From: Clostridiales bacterium
Lineage (GTDB): Bacteria; Bacillota; Clostridia; Acetivibrionales; RGIG10202
Direction: 5' to 3'
Length of the DNA stretch: 39,959 bases
NCBI GenBank assembly: GCA_017961515.1
Contig: JAGCXC010000040.1
Location: forward strand, 1 to 39,959
Part shown: positions 1-9,092 of the stretch, in pieces
Position numbering within the stretch: position 1 is the first letter of the stretch
How the letters are laid out: each line of letters opens with the position of its first letter
Notes under the pieces: model-generated
The model's input: the letters and a program-made list of their open reading frames with translations, nothing else
Told to the model about the DNA's origin: nothing
Databases searched by the model: none
Made by a program: the position numbers and the translations under genes

Positions 1-141
1 CTGTAAAGGGTGCTGTCAATCACCCTACGATGTAACGTCACTAGTAGATGCTAATCTATTAGAAAAAAGGTCGGAGGTATATGCCGTTAGTACGACTGGG
101 CAGTTACAAGCCCATCCACCTTTAGGTGGTGGGTAGTTGAC
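1..141 (+). mobile_element. Right end of an IS200/IS605-family element (partial)
   Basis: The segment ends in a compact imperfect hairpin, CCCATCCACC then TTTA then GGTGGTGGG (111-133), followed by TAGTTGAC. This hairpin-plus-TAGTTxAC arrangement is what I know from right ends of IS200/IS605 elements that carry tnpB. The sequence changes abruptly to AT-rich DNA after 141, which I take as the element boundary. A 44-codon open frame (2-136) runs into the hairpin and stops at TAG. It may be the tail of a tnpB frame or chance. The rest of the element lies outside the window, so whether it is intact cannot be told. The assignment rests on recalled sequence pattern, not a search. Confidence 0.6.
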
Positions 142-157
142 AAATTAGATAAATTAG
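1..157 (+). ncRNA. TnpB guide (omega) RNA, 3' part, with about 16 nt of guide
   Basis: In IS200/IS605 elements the right end is transcribed as the scaffold of the omega RNA, and the DNA just outside the element serves as the guide. Here the scaffold would include the GTCGGAGG region (70-77), the ACTGGGCAGTTAC stretch (105-107 region onward) and the terminal hairpin at 111-133. The guide would start at 142 and be AT-rich. The role is inferred from family knowledge. The 5' part and tnpB are not visible. Confidence 0.5.
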
Positions 158-161
158 GTAT

Positions 162-207
162 AAAACCCTTGAGTTTTAAAAGCTTGAGGGTTTTATATTT
201 TTTTTTT
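162..207 (+). terminator. Rho-independent terminator
   Basis: AAAACCCT (162-169) pairs with AGGGTTTT (187-194) and is followed by a long T run (to about 207). It would end transcription coming from the IS end or from a gene upstream of the window. Confidence 0.75.
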
Positions 208-313
208 AAAAATTAATTGTAAAGGTTAAATTAGATGTGTAAATATTATTTTTTTTGACGATATAGAAGTAGGAAGAAAAGCTAATAAACTGTCTATAAA
301 AAGGGTGAAAAAT

Positions 314-2431
314 ATGAGCAAAAATAAAAAAGCAGTGTCTATAAAAACTAAAATAATAAAGCCAATGATATTGGTATTATTTTTGCAGATAGTAATAATT
401 TTGCTAACTGCATGTTTTGGTGATACAACAAGTGAGCTTAGGAGCAACTCATATAATTTATTAGTTAAAGATGGAGAGATAATAAAGTATACGGTGGAAG
501 ATATTTTTTCTAAGTATGTTATTAGCGATAAGGATTATCAAGCTATAAATTCAAAACTAAAATTACAAGAAATAAATGTTGATACAGTAGATAATGCAAT
601 AATAGCGGTAGGAGGGGATTTAGAGAATATTATAAAAGAAATGGATGTTGAGGGTGCATTTATTGTTTTGGATCAGAATTTAACTAGAAAAGATGAAGGG
701 AAATTAGGAATATATTTAAATAAAGATTTAACAGCAAGTGTTGGTTCATTAAAAGCCTTAAAAGAATTAAATTTAAGAGCTAACAGTTCATGGAATGATT
801 CTTTTAAGATAGATCAAAGTAAAAGTTCAGATTTTTATAATAAAATAGCTAATGTAGCAAAAATAGGAAGCGTATCAAACTATAGAGATTATGGTTATTG
901 GGGTAAGCCAGTTAATAAAGGTGAAAATGGGGCTATATGTGTCACATATACATTGCCATTGGTAAGAGATAATGGTACGTTTTATGGAGTTATGGGAATA
1001 GAAATTTCTTCAGATATCATAAGAAAGATTTTTAATGAAAAGTATCAAGTTAACGGAACATGTTCATTTATAGCGTATGGAAAGGAAAACACAGTAGATG
1101 CAATTTCTTTAATTCCAGATGACTCCAATATGTACATTATAAATATATTAGATCATGTAAAAAACAGAGAAGATATTTATAAAGTACAGGGAGTACCTAA
1201 TAGTGAAGGAGAAAGTAATGTAGTGTATTTGTCAGATTTAAAAATAGATTCAGTAGGGAAGTATATAAAAGGCGAGGATATAAGAGTTTTAACTACTACT
1301 ACAGAAGAGAATTTATTAGTGATACAAGATAGGATTTTAAAGGACTTGGTTGTAGGAATGATGATTGCATTAGTATGTGGCATTATAATTTCTATATTCA
1401 CAGCTTCATTTGTTGCAAGTCCAATAACAAGACTTGTTAACAATGTTAAAAGAATGAATCCAAGTAAAGAGATAAAACTTGAGAGAGTAGGAATAACGCA
1501 AGTGGATGCGTTGGCTATGTCTATAGAGAATTTAGGTAAGAACGTATTGGATAATGCGTCTAAGTTGTCACAAATTATAAATTTAGTTAATATGCCAATA
1601 GGTGCATTTGAGTACTATGATAATTCTAATATGGTTTATTGCACACAATCATTTTTTAGCGTTGTGGGGATGCCAGTTAGTGAAAGTGAAGACCTATTTA
1701 TAAACATGGAGAAATTTAAAAAAGTTCTATCTGAGATAACAAAAGATAGACTTCAAAATGAAAAAAATGTTTATCGCATAGAACAAGATGGCAAAGAAGA
1801 GTATATACGGGTAAAGATGCTAATAAATAATCAAAAAACATTAGGAGTTGTTGTTAATGTTACAGATGACATACTAAAGAAGCAAAAGATAGAATATGAG
1901 AGAGATCATGATGTTTTAACAGGGCTTTTAAACAGGATAGCGTTTAAAAGGGAAGTTGCAAATTATATGGCGAATCAAAAAAATGAAAAAGTTGCAGCAT
2001 TTTTGATGTGGGATTTGGATAGTTTAAAATATATGAATGATACGTTTGGACACGAATTAGGAGATAAATATATAAAAATGGCTGCGGATGCTATAAATAA
2101 ATTTACTAAATATGGTGGTATAGCAGGAAGGATAGGAGGAGACGAATTTACTGCATTTGTGGGAGGATTTGAGACAAAAGACGAAATAAGACAAATTATA
2201 AATAAAGTAAAAAGAGATTTTGATGCAACAGAAATAGAGTTACCTAATGGAACTAAGAAAGCCATGAGTGCATCGATGGGAGTTGCATGGTACCCACAAG
2301 ATAGTATAGATTATGAGGAATTATGTAAATATGCAGATTATGCAATGTATGAAGTTAAGAAGAGTACCAAAGGCGCTCTTAAAGAATTTGATATTAATAC
2401 ATTTAAATCTGATTATGATAAATATGAATAA
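314..2431 (+). CDS. Membrane-bound diguanylate cyclase with extracellular sensor, PAS-like and GGDEF domains
   Basis: The protein probably makes the second messenger cyclic di-GMP from two GTP. A membrane segment near residues 18-34 is followed by a roughly 300-residue extracytoplasmic region that looks like a double-Cache sensor. A second membrane segment (about 344-366), a short HAMP-like stretch, a PAS-like region (about 415-525) and a C-terminal GGDEF domain follow. The domain opens with DVLTGLLNR and carries an intact GGDEF signature at residues 608-612. The positions where an inhibitory RxxD site would lie read KYGG, so product feedback through the I-site is probably absent. I chose ATG 314 because AAGGGTG (301-307) is a good SD for it; the in-frame GTG at 305 overlaps that SD. 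It stands alone between two terminators. Confidence 0.9.
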   Translation: MSKNKKAVSIKTKIIKPMILVLFLQIVIILLTACFGDTTSELRSNSYNLLVKDGEIIKYTVEDIFSKYVISDKDYQAINSKLKLQEINVDTVDNAIIAVGGDLENIIKEMDVEGAFIVLDQNLTRKDEGKLGIYLNKDLTASVGSLKALKELNLRANSSWNDSFKIDQSKSSDFYNKIANVAKIGSVSNYRDYGYWGKPVNKGENGAICVTYTLPLVRDNGTFYGVMGIEISSDIIRKIFNEKYQVNGTCSFIAYGKENTVDAISLIPDDSNMYIINILDHVKNREDIYKVQGVPNSEGESNVVYLSDLKIDSVGKYIKGEDIRVLTTTTEENLLVIQDRILKDLVVGMMIALVCGIIISIFTASFVASPITRLVNNVKRMNPSKEIKLERVGITQVDALAMSIENLGKNVLDNASKLSQIINLVNMPIGAFEYYDNSNMVYCTQSFFSVVGMPVSESEDLFINMEKFKKVLSEITKDRLQNEKNVYRIEQDGKEEYIRVKMLINNQKTLGVVVNVTDDILKKQKIEYERDHDVLTGLLNRIAFKREVANYMANQKNEKVAAFLMWDLDSLKYMNDTFGHELGDKYIKMAADAINKFTKYGGIAGRIGGDEFTAFVGGFETKDEIRQIINKVKRDFDATEIELPNGTKKAMSASMGVAWYPQDSIDYEELCKYADYAMYEVKKSTKGALKEFDINTFKSDYDKYE

Positions 2432-2445
2432 ATTAATAAAAAATA

Positions 2446-2493
2446 GGCAGACACTAAAGATTAAGAAAATCTTTGGTGTTTGCCCATTTTTTT
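2446..2493 (+). terminator. Rho-independent terminator after the GGDEF gene
   Basis: GGCAGACACTAAAGATT pairs with AATCTTTGGTGTTTGCC, leaving a tiny loop. A run of seven T follows. Confidence 0.9.
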
Positions 2494-2526
2494 GAAATTT
2501 TTTAAGATTTAGAAAGATATTTTGGG

Positions 2527-2555
2527 TTGCATTTTTAGTGCAGACATTATATAAT
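2527..2555 (+). promoter_or_regulatory. Sigma-A type promoter for the giant ankyrin gene
   Basis: TTGCAT (2527-2532), a 17-nt spacer and TATAAT (2550-2555). Transcription from here would give a leader of about 165 nt before the start codon at 2728, unusually long for this window. Confidence 0.6.
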
Positions 2556-2650
2556 AGCCCATAAGCAATGGAAAATTAAAGCAAATAAAGAAAAGCGTAT
2601 ATATATTAGAATATTTAGTAAACAAAATACTAGTATAATATACAAAAAAT

Positions 2651-2730
2651 GAAAGGAGGGGAACAAATAATTTCTGGTAAGGAGGACGTTTAGGTTAGTC
2701 TTTGTACGGGTTATTTGTTTTTTTGTTATG
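2651..2730 (+). promoter_or_regulatory. Structured leader: SD, stem-loop, then start codon
   Basis: A strong SD, AAAGGAGG (2652-2659), lies 68 nt before the ATG. Directly after it AACAAATAA (2662-2670) can pair with TTATTTGTT (2711-2719), whose end is only 8 nt from ATG 2728. If the stem forms, the SD is brought to normal distance. A second SD-like AAGGAGG (2679-2685) lies in the loop and can pair with GTCTTT downstream. G-U pairs could extend the stem into the first SD, so the same helix might also repress. No other standard start codon lies in frame near either SD. The stem is AT-rich and therefore uncertain. Confidence 0.4.
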
Positions 2731-5700
2731 AAAGAGTTTGTAAATGTTTTAAGAAGGTCAGATTTTTTTGAAATGTCGAGCATAGAATCTAATTTAAAGC
2801 TATTAGATCTGCATATAAGAAATGGAAGTATAAAACTAAATACTTTAAGTTCTGAAGGTTCAACTATATTACATAGGGCAGTATCTGCACAAAAGGAAGA
2901 TGTGGTAGAGTACTTGGTGAATTTAAAAAAAGATAATGTGTATATGGTTGATGTGAATAAGGAAGATAAAAACAAGATGACTCCGCTACTTTTAGCAGTT
3001 TTTGGTGGTCACACAAAAATAGTAGATATTTTGCTAAAGAGAGAGGATATTTTGTTAATGACTGACGATGTGATGAGGGATCCGTTATATGCGGCTTGTT
3101 TGCAAAATGATGCAGAAATTATTAAAAAGCTATTATACACAAACAAAATAAATTTAAGAGATAGAGTCAAAAAAGGAAGGTTATTATTACATTTTGCACA
3201 TGAAAGAAATAATATAGGTGCAATGGAAGAACTAATAAAATATGGTATAGATGTGAATGAAAAAGATAGTTTAGGTTATACAGTAGCTTATTATACGGCA
3301 TTAAATCAAAAAGGGAAAATTAGAAATAGAATTTTAGAGTTATTAATGCAAGGAGATAAAAATTGTATAAATGTATCAAGTCCAGTGGGAAACACGTTAT
3401 TACATTATGCTTGTAGTGAACAAGACTTAGAGTTAGTTAAATTTCTAGTTAATATCAAGAATTTAAAGATTAATATGACAAATGATAAAGGTTTAGCTCC
3501 AATACATTACGCATGTGGAAATCCTAAAATGGAGATAATTAAATTATTATTGGAGAGAAAGGATCTGGACTTAAACAAACGAACAGCAAAAGGAGTTACA
3601 CCTTTACATGCTTTGGCGGCAAAAGGGACAAAAGAAATGGTAAGGCTTTTCCTTGATAAAGGAGTAGATGTGAATGCGGTTGATGTGGACGAAAAAACCC
3701 CTCTTCATTATACATATTTATACAATAACGTAGAGGTAATGAGAGAGTTGTTGAATGCAGAGAAGTTAGAGATAGACAAAGATAATATTCTAAATAAATG
3801 TATTATGTTTCATATGTGTGGAAGTAGCAACGTAGATTTGATAGATTTGATATTGAAAAAATCTGGATTTAGCGTTAGAATAAAAAAAGAAACGGGTGAA
3901 AGTCTTCTATGGGAAGCTTGCAATGAAGGAAATGAAGAAGTAGTTAAATTCTTACTTGGACGACCTGGGATGGGTAAGGATGACAAAAATTCTAAAAATT
4001 CAAAGGGATTTGCACCATTACATAGAGCATGTTTTAAAAGATACATCAATATAGTAAAATTACTATTATCAGATGATGAGGTGGATATAAATATAGCGGA
4101 TGAAGATGGGTGGACACCTCTACATTATATGGTACAAGCTGGTTACACTGAAATTATAGAAGTACTTCTTAATGATCCAAGAGTAAATATAAACGCAAAA
4201 GATAATGAAAGACGTACCCCACTTAGTTATGCTTGCGATCGGAAGGATATTACCATAGTGGAAATATTATTGAAAAAAGGGGCGGATATTTTAGAACAAG
4301 ATAATTTTAATATTGCACCTATACATATGGTTTTTACTATGAAGGATGATAAAATCAAGGAATTATTAAAAAATGCAGCACTAGAAGAAATAAAAAAGAT
4401 TTGTAAAAATAATGATATAAGTAGGTTAGGGAATTTAATAAAAAAGTGTATGCCTATTTATGCAAATTTAGCAAAAGAAAGTATAAAAATTGCTTGTGAT
4501 GAAGATAATGAATTGATCTTAAAATACTTGGTAGATATTGGGGTTAACATAAATCAGAGGTATGAGAATAAAGCAACATTAACATACTATGCGTGTTTGA
4601 GAGATAACGTAAATATAGTCTCTATGTTATTACATCACAATGTAGATATAATAGATGATAATTTGATTAAGTTTGTGAATAATCATAAGGAAAGAAAGAC
4701 ATCAGAACTTGTTATAAAGCATGCAACATCCAAGTTTTTAAAGGCATGTGAAAGTTGCGATGAATCAGTAGCTCTAGGGTTATTAGATTATGATATGGAT
4801 TTAGTAATGCTAAAAGAAAAAGGGTTGAATATATTAGAAATAGCTAATGGAAGTTTAGAGATAGCCATGGCGTTAAAGCGTAAATTATCACATAGATTAC
4901 CTATTGCATTAGGAAGAAAATCTACAGATGAAGCTTTGATATTAATGGAGATGGGTGTTGACTTTGACATGAGTGACGAAAATAATAAGACAGTATTGAT
5001 GTATGCTGTAGAGAATGGGTATTTTAATTTTGCAAAGGAATTAATACGTTCAGGAGTTAATATTGATACTTGTGATGTAGATGGTAGAACTATATTAATG
5101 TATGCTAGTAAAAATAATAATTTAGAATTAGTAAATATGTTATTAGACAGGGGCTTGGAGATAGAAGATAAGGATAAAATTGGCAAAAATGCATTAATGT
5201 ACGCCGTAGAAAGCGGTTCTTATAAAATCATATGGCATTTTGTAGATAAAGGAGCCGATACGATGGCAGAGGATAAAAATGGAAAGAGTATACTCATGTA
5301 TGCACTAGAACATAAAATGTATGGTGCTGCTAAGTATTTGCTAGAAAAAGGAGTTTCTAGTTATTATGATGTAGAGGGTAGTACATTATTAATGTATGCA
5401 GCAAAGGGATCTAGTAGAGAATTAGTTGAGCGCATTATGTTTATGGGGTTTGACGTAAATTATGCTAATGCTAAGGGAGAGAATGCGTTATTGTGGGCAT
5501 CTAGAGGAGGCAACAGAGATGCAGTAGAATTTTTATTAGAGAATGGAGCAAAAGTGGATTCGTTAGATAGAAAAGAGAGAAAGCAGCTTAAGAATCTTAC
5601 GAAATTAGATAGGAAAATAACAATTATGATAGCGGTACAAGAGTATGATATAAATAAAATTGAGAGATATAAGCAATATATCAATGTTGCTCTAATTTAT

Positions 5701-7209
5701 GCAATCAAGTATAGGTATGACGTAGTTGCCAGATATGTGGTATCTGATAGAAATGTCAATATGAGATATGAAAGGGACACATTGCTTACGTATACCATAA
5801 AGATTGGAAATGTACAAATGGCGAGTTATTTGATAAAGGAAAAAGCAGATGTTAATGCCAAAAGTGAAAACAAGCTTACAGCGTTAATGGCAGCAAGCTG
5901 GTTTGGATATACGGAATTGGTTGCAAAAATAATTGAAGCAGGCGCAGAGATTGAGGCTGTGGATAATAATGGAATGTCAGCTATCTGGTATGCTTTTTTA
6001 GGATCTTGCAATAGGCAAACGATAGACTATTTATTAGAGCGAGGAGCTAAATTATGTAGGACAAACAAGTATGGTAGAAACATGTTGATGCACGCATGTG
6101 AAGCTAGGTTGGAAGGCGTAGTAAGAGAATTAATATCGAGAGGCATTAGTGTTAATTTTACTGTTAATAAAAAAGAGACGCCATTGGAGTGTGCGTTGGC
6201 AAACAAACATTATGATATAGCTGAAATGCTTATTTTAAATGATGCAAATATTGATGTAGTAAAAAATAGTTTTCAGACTATAATGGGTATGAGTTATATT
6301 TTAAGGGCGCATTTTGAGATTAATAGGATAAGATTTAAAAATAATGACAGAACATTTTTAGAGTATATAATAAGCAAGAAATCGCGTGTGTTAAAAGATT
6401 TAATTAATGAATCTATGAATGATAAAGATGAAAATGGCAAAACGACTCTTATGTATCTTTGTGAATATGGTAGTGATGTTGCAAGACTATTTATAGATAA
6501 TGATATCGGTATAAATGACAGAGATACTAGCGGAGTTACACCATTGGCTTACGCAATGAAAGGAGGAAACAAAAATTTAGTAAGAGCATTAATTTGGGCT
6601 GGTGCAGATTTAAGTGCGGTTGATGGTAAGGGAAAGACTATTTTGATGTATGCAATAGAGTTAAAGCAAGATAATGTGTTAATGTATAGAGGATTAAGTG
6701 CTAAGGGAGAAGACGACGAAGGAAATACTGCACTGATTTATGCTATTAATTCAGGGAATAAGGAAATAGTAGAGGAATTATTGCTAAGAGAGGCAGATAT
6801 AAATTTTTTAAATAAAAATGATAAGACTGCACTTATGGTGGCGATAGAGGCAGGTAGATATAACATAGCAAAAGTTTTGATAAATTATCGTTTAACTGAT
6901 GTTAATATATATAATGAAAAAGGGGAAACTGCCTTGTCGTACGCGGCAAAAGCAAAATCAATAAACATTATAAGAGAACTTTTATTAAAGGGAGCGGTTA
7001 TGCCAAAAGATGGGGATACAATATTATTTATGAAAGAACTAGTCCAAAAAGATAGTGAACTTCGTGAATTGATGAAGAAGAATATATTAAAACAAAGAAG
7101 ATTAAATGAGTACGCAGGCACACCTAATATTCCAAGATCAGGCAGAATTAGTTTAAATATTCTAAGAGCAGACAAAGTAAATTCAAGTGAAAAGAAGTTT
7201 GTAAATTGA
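2728..7209 (+). CDS. Giant ankyrin-repeat protein (1493 aa)
   Basis: Nearly the whole protein is ankyrin repeats of about 33 residues (pattern G-TPLHYAC...GN-EIVKLLL..GADVN), with several dozen units. The first third uses the TPLH form; the later two thirds use a divergent LMYA form (for example around residues 755-900 and 1150-1400). This suggests two rounds of repeat expansion. There is no signal peptide, membrane segment or recognisable enzyme domain. The last 40 or so residues are basic and non-repeated. Such proteins are protein-binding scaffolds and are often host-interaction factors in symbionts, but the partner here is unknown. The start at 2728 lacks a normal SD close by (see the leader entry). 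Low-GC codon use matches its neighbours. Confidence 0.93.
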   Translation: MKEFVNVLRRSDFFEMSSIESNLKLLDLHIRNGSIKLNTLSSEGSTILHRAVSAQKEDVVEYLVNLKKDNVYMVDVNKEDKNKMTPLLLAVFGGHTKIVDILLKREDILLMTDDVMRDPLYAACLQNDAEIIKKLLYTNKINLRDRVKKGRLLLHFAHERNNIGAMEELIKYGIDVNEKDSLGYTVAYYTALNQKGKIRNRILELLMQGDKNCINVSSPVGNTLLHYACSEQDLELVKFLVNIKNLKINMTNDKGLAPIHYACGNPKMEIIKLLLERKDLDLNKRTAKGVTPLHALAAKGTKEMVRLFLDKGVDVNAVDVDEKTPLHYTYLYNNVEVMRELLNAEKLEIDKDNILNKCIMFHMCGSSNVDLIDLILKKSGFSVRIKKETGESLLWEACNEGNEEVVKFLLGRPGMGKDDKNSKNSKGFAPLHRACFKRYINIVKLLLSDDEVDINIADEDGWTPLHYMVQAGYTEIIEVLLNDPRVNINAKDNERRTPLSYACDRKDITIVEILLKKGADILEQDNFNIAPIHMVFTMKDDKIKELLKNAALEEIKKICKNNDISRLGNLIKKCMPIYANLAKESIKIACDEDNELILKYLVDIGVNINQRYENKATLTYYACLRDNVNIVSMLLHHNVDIIDDNLIKFVNNHKERKTSELVIKHATSKFLKACESCDESVALGLLDYDMDLVMLKEKGLNILEIANGSLEIAMALKRKLSHRLPIALGRKSTDEALILMEMGVDFDMSDENNKTVLMYAVENGYFNFAKELIRSGVNIDTCDVDGRTILMYASKNNNLELVNMLLDRGLEIEDKDKIGKNALMYAVESGSYKIIWHFVDKGADTMAEDKNGKSILMYALEHKMYGAAKYLLEKGVSSYYDVEGSTLLMYAAKGSSRELVERIMFMGFDVNYANAKGENALLWASRGGNRDAVEFLLENGAKVDSLDRKERKQLKNLTKLDRKITIMIAVQEYDINKIERYKQYINVALIYAIKYRYDVVARYVVSDRNVNMRYERDTLLTYTIKIGNVQMASYLIKEKADVNAKSENKLTALMAASWFGYTELVAKIIEAGAEIEAVDNNGMSAIWYAFLGSCNRQTIDYLLERGAKLCRTNKYGRNMLMHACEARLEGVVRELISRGISVNFTVNKKETPLECALANKHYDIAEMLILNDANIDVVKNSFQTIMGMSYILRAHFEINRIRFKNNDRTFLEYIISKKSRVLKDLINESMNDKDENGKTTLMYLCEYGSDVARLFIDNDIGINDRDTSGVTPLAYAMKGGNKNLVRALIWAGADLSAVDGKGKTILMYAIELKQDNVLMYRGLSAKGEDDEGNTALIYAINSGNKEIVEELLLREADINFLNKNDKTALMVAIEAGRYNIAKVLINYRLTDVNIYNEKGETALSYAAKAKSINIIRELLLKGAVMPKDGDTILFMKELVQKDSELRELMKKNILKQRRLNEYAGTPNIPRSGRISLNILRADKVNSSEKKFVN

Positions 7210-7229
7210 TTAAAGGAAATTATAAAATT

Positions 7230-7266
7230 AGATCTAGGCGATTTAAATTTTGCCTAGATCTTTTTT
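7230..7266. terminator. Bidirectional terminator between the ankyrin gene and the DUF378 gene
   Basis: AGATCTAGGC (7230-7239) pairs with GCCTAGATCT (7252-7261). A T run follows on the plus strand and a T-rich tail on the minus strand, so it can serve both converging genes. Confidence 0.85.
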
Positions 7267-7272
7267 AGTGTA

Positions 7273-7503
7273 TTAGATTTGAGAGTGATTTAGCGCAGTA
7301 TTGCTGTTATGCATAAACAAATTTATTGCAAGAAGTCCTGCCAAACCAACAATCGAGTATACAGTCCTACTAACTATAGAGCTTGAGCCGCCAAGAAGAG
7401 AAGCTACTAAGTCAAACTGAAATAAACCAACAAGAAGCCAGTTTATAGCTCCAATTATTACAATTGTCAATGAAATCTTATCTAAGGTTGATTGTTGTTG
7501 CAT
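7273..7503 (-). CDS. DUF378 family small membrane protein
   Basis: This 76-residue protein has two hydrophobic segments, about residues 9-33 and 45-64. The first contains the AINWLLVGLFQFDLVA pattern characteristic of the DUF378 family. Its function is unknown. The start is well supported by AAAGGAG nine bases upstream of ATG. It is a single-gene unit converging on the ankyrin gene and divergent from the GerMN gene. The low-complexity N-terminus (MQQQ) is cytoplasmic by prediction. Confidence 0.85.
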   Translation of the reverse strand: MQQQSTLDKISLTIVIIGAINWLLVGLFQFDLVASLLGGSSSIVSRTVYSIVGLAGLLAINLFMHNSNTALNHSQI

Positions 7504-7570
7504 TTAATACAACTCCTTTAAAAGAATTTGCTCTATTAGTATTTCCATGATTAATAAAAATATTCAATTG

Positions 7571-7600
7571 GAATAATTTTTTTAATTAAAACATAGAAAT
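7571..7600 (+). promoter_or_regulatory. Possible sporulation sigma (E/G-like) promoter
   Basis: GAATA (7571-7575), 16 nt, then CATAGAAAT (7592-7600). This resembles the CATA-type -10 of sigma-E and sigma-G promoters, and it precedes a spore-domain gene. There is no good sigma-A promoter in the same gap. This is a pattern match only. Confidence 0.35.
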
Positions 7601-7631
7601 ATATAAAAGGACATGAAGTGAGGATAAAATA

Positions 7632-8249
7632 GTGAATAAAAACAAAATTACATTAGCGTTAGTTGGTGCATTAATTGGAATTTGTGGTATAGCAGGACAT
7701 ATTAGTTTAAAAGATATATCAATAAGTGAATTTGAGCCTCAAATAAGTCCAGTAAGCTGTGCGTTTATGGGAGAGGCAGAAGCAAAAAGAATCCAGGATA
7801 AGATTCCTGTGCATTTATACTATGCCACAAAGGACAACAAATTAAAGCTGGTGGTAAGGTATGTGACAGTAGAAGAGGCCCAAAAAGATATAGGGAATTT
7901 TGCGACAATTATAATGGAGGAACTGATTCGTGAACCAAAAGAAAAAGAGTTAAGAGGTGTTATTCCGAAAGGGACAAAATTAGAAAAACCTGTACAAGTG
8001 AAGAATAATATAGCTATAGTAGATTTATCAGAGGAATTTGTTAAAAATCATAAAGGAGGAATAGAGGAAGAAAAGCTTACCATATTTTCTATAGTAAACT
8101 CTATGACAGAATTAAAAGATATAAATAAAGTGAGATTTAAGGTAAATGGAAAAACATTAAAAGATTACAAAGGTAATTTTAGGTTTGATAAAGATTTTAA
8201 AAGGTTCAAATCCGAAACCCCAGGAATAACACCTACAAATACGATGTAA
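7632..8249 (+). CDS. GerMN-domain sporulation/germination protein
   Basis: The protein has an N-terminal membrane segment (about residues 6-25) and one GerMN domain (about 55-175). The domain is recognisable from the order IPVHLYYATKD, then VRYVT, IMEELIREP, IPKGTKL, IAIVDLSEEF and IVNSMTEL. GerM-type proteins are needed for sporulation and germination in Bacillus; the domain probably binds cell wall or partner proteins. It is 205 residues with one domain, whereas Bacillus GerM has two. The start is GTG 7632 with TGAGGAT about 7 nt upstream. A candidate sporulation promoter lies just upstream. Confidence 0.85.
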   Translation: MNKNKITLALVGALIGICGIAGHISLKDISISEFEPQISPVSCAFMGEAEAKRIQDKIPVHLYYATKDNKLKLVVRYVTVEEAQKDIGNFATIIMEELIREPKEKELRGVIPKGTKLEKPVQVKNNIAIVDLSEEFVKNHKGGIEEEKLTIFSIVNSMTELKDINKVRFKVNGKTLKDYKGNFRFDKDFKRFKSETPGITPTNTM

Positions 8250-8373
8250 CAATTATTTAATAAAAGTGTAATAAAAGCGATATTTACTGAGGAAATAAAA
8301 GGTGGTAAAATAATTTTAAAGAAAAAAGTTTTTGACAGAATAGTAAAGGTAAACAATTAGAGGGAGTGTTTAG

Positions 8374-8547
8374 ATGGGATCGAAGGTGGATACAGTAAAA
8401 AGAGTTTTTGCATGGGTATTATTGCTAGGATTTGTAGCGCTGTTGGTTAATATTTTTGTTCTTCATTTTTATTTAAAAGAAAGCTTTACGATATATCTTT
8501 TGATTGCGGGGGCGTTTATTTTTATAAAAAAGAAGACTTCCTTTTAA
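8374..8547 (+). CDS. Small two-segment membrane protein (57 aa)
   Basis: A short reading frame starts with ATG after a good SD (AGGGAG, 8361-8366, 7 nt spacing). It encodes a basic N-terminus and two hydrophobic stretches (about residues 13-31 and 36-51), and it ends in a lysine-rich tail. The hydrophobic pattern, SD and following terminator make it credible despite its length. I do not recognise a family. It lies 124 nt after the GerMN gene and may be co-transcribed with it. Confidence 0.6.
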   Translation: MGSKVDTVKRVFAWVLLLGFVALLVNIFVLHFYLKESFTIYLLIAGAFIFIKKKTSF

Positions 8548-8620
8548 AGTACAATAGCTCTATTACTTATGTGTGGGTATTAAAGCTAAAGTTATTATAT
8601 TAAAGGCCTATGGTTAAAGT

Positions 8621-8670
8621 AAAAGATAGGATATTAAATTTTTATCCTATCTTTTATTATTTTTTTTTTT
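8621..8670 (+). terminator. Rho-independent terminator
   Basis: AAAAGATAGGAT (8621-8632) pairs perfectly with ATCCTATCTTTT (8644-8655) and is followed by a T-rich run to 8670. It ends the GerMN/small membrane protein unit. Confidence 0.9.
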
Positions 8671-8720
8671 AGCTTAAATTCTTCTATATTTTTATAACTA
8701 TTACTTTTTCTAAATAAACT

Positions 8721-9029
8721 CTAGCAATCTACACAAAATTTATAATTTAATCCATTATTATTATCCCAATTATTAGCGCCATCTTTAAAACATACATTCA
8801 ACGAAGAAGCATATGCTACAGGTACATGTGCCTCGAATCCACTGGCTGTTTTTTTCATATTAAAATCACCTATGTGATCCCATGTATCTCCATATCCAAC
8901 ATGAGCAATAATAGTTGTAGCTCCACTTTGTGCTAAAAGTCCGTTATAACAAATTGTGACGTCACTGCCTGATAGCGGTACACTAGGATTTAAAATAATA
9001 CCTTGATCAGTATAACAGTTTCCTCTCAT
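8721..9029 (-). CDS. Free-standing CBM25-like carbohydrate-binding domain protein
   Basis: The 102-residue protein consists almost entirely of one beta-rich domain with hallmarks of starch-binding CBM25 modules. These are an N-terminal NPSVPLSGSDVTICYNG strand region, a GYGDTWDHIGDFNM aromatic loop and a C-terminal NNWDNNNGLNYKF motif. These modules normally sit on secreted amylases. Here there is no catalytic domain and no signal peptide, so an intracellular glycogen-binding or sporulation-associated role is possible (inference). ATG 9029 is chosen because AAGGAGG lies 11 nt upstream; an upstream in-frame ATG (9062) would contain that SD inside the coding sequence. Four or five cysteines are present, including a C-terminal CVDC. 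Confidence 0.7.
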   Translation of the reverse strand: MRGNCYTDQGIILNPSVPLSGSDVTICYNGLLAQSGATTIIAHVGYGDTWDHIGDFNMKKTASGFEAHVPVAYASSLNVCFKDGANNWDNNNGLNYKFCVDC

Positions 9030-9092
9030 AAGAAAAAAAACCTCCTTATAAAATAATATCAATAATATTATTACTCTTTTTATAAAAAATAT

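Noticed and set aside
2662..2726. Inverted repeat followed by a T run before the giant ankyrin gene as a transcription terminator
   Set aside because: The stem is almost entirely A-T with a 40-nt loop, unlike the other clear terminators here; a leader structure is more plausible.
2547..2975. Minus-strand open frame of 142 codons overlapping the start of the giant ankyrin gene
   Set aside because: It lies opposite a promoter, leader and the ankyrin coding start, has no family resemblance and no convincing SD.
8250..8360. Open frame continuing in the same frame after the GerMN stop codon
   Set aside because: About 36 codons without a start codon or SD; AT-rich chance opening is more likely than read-through.
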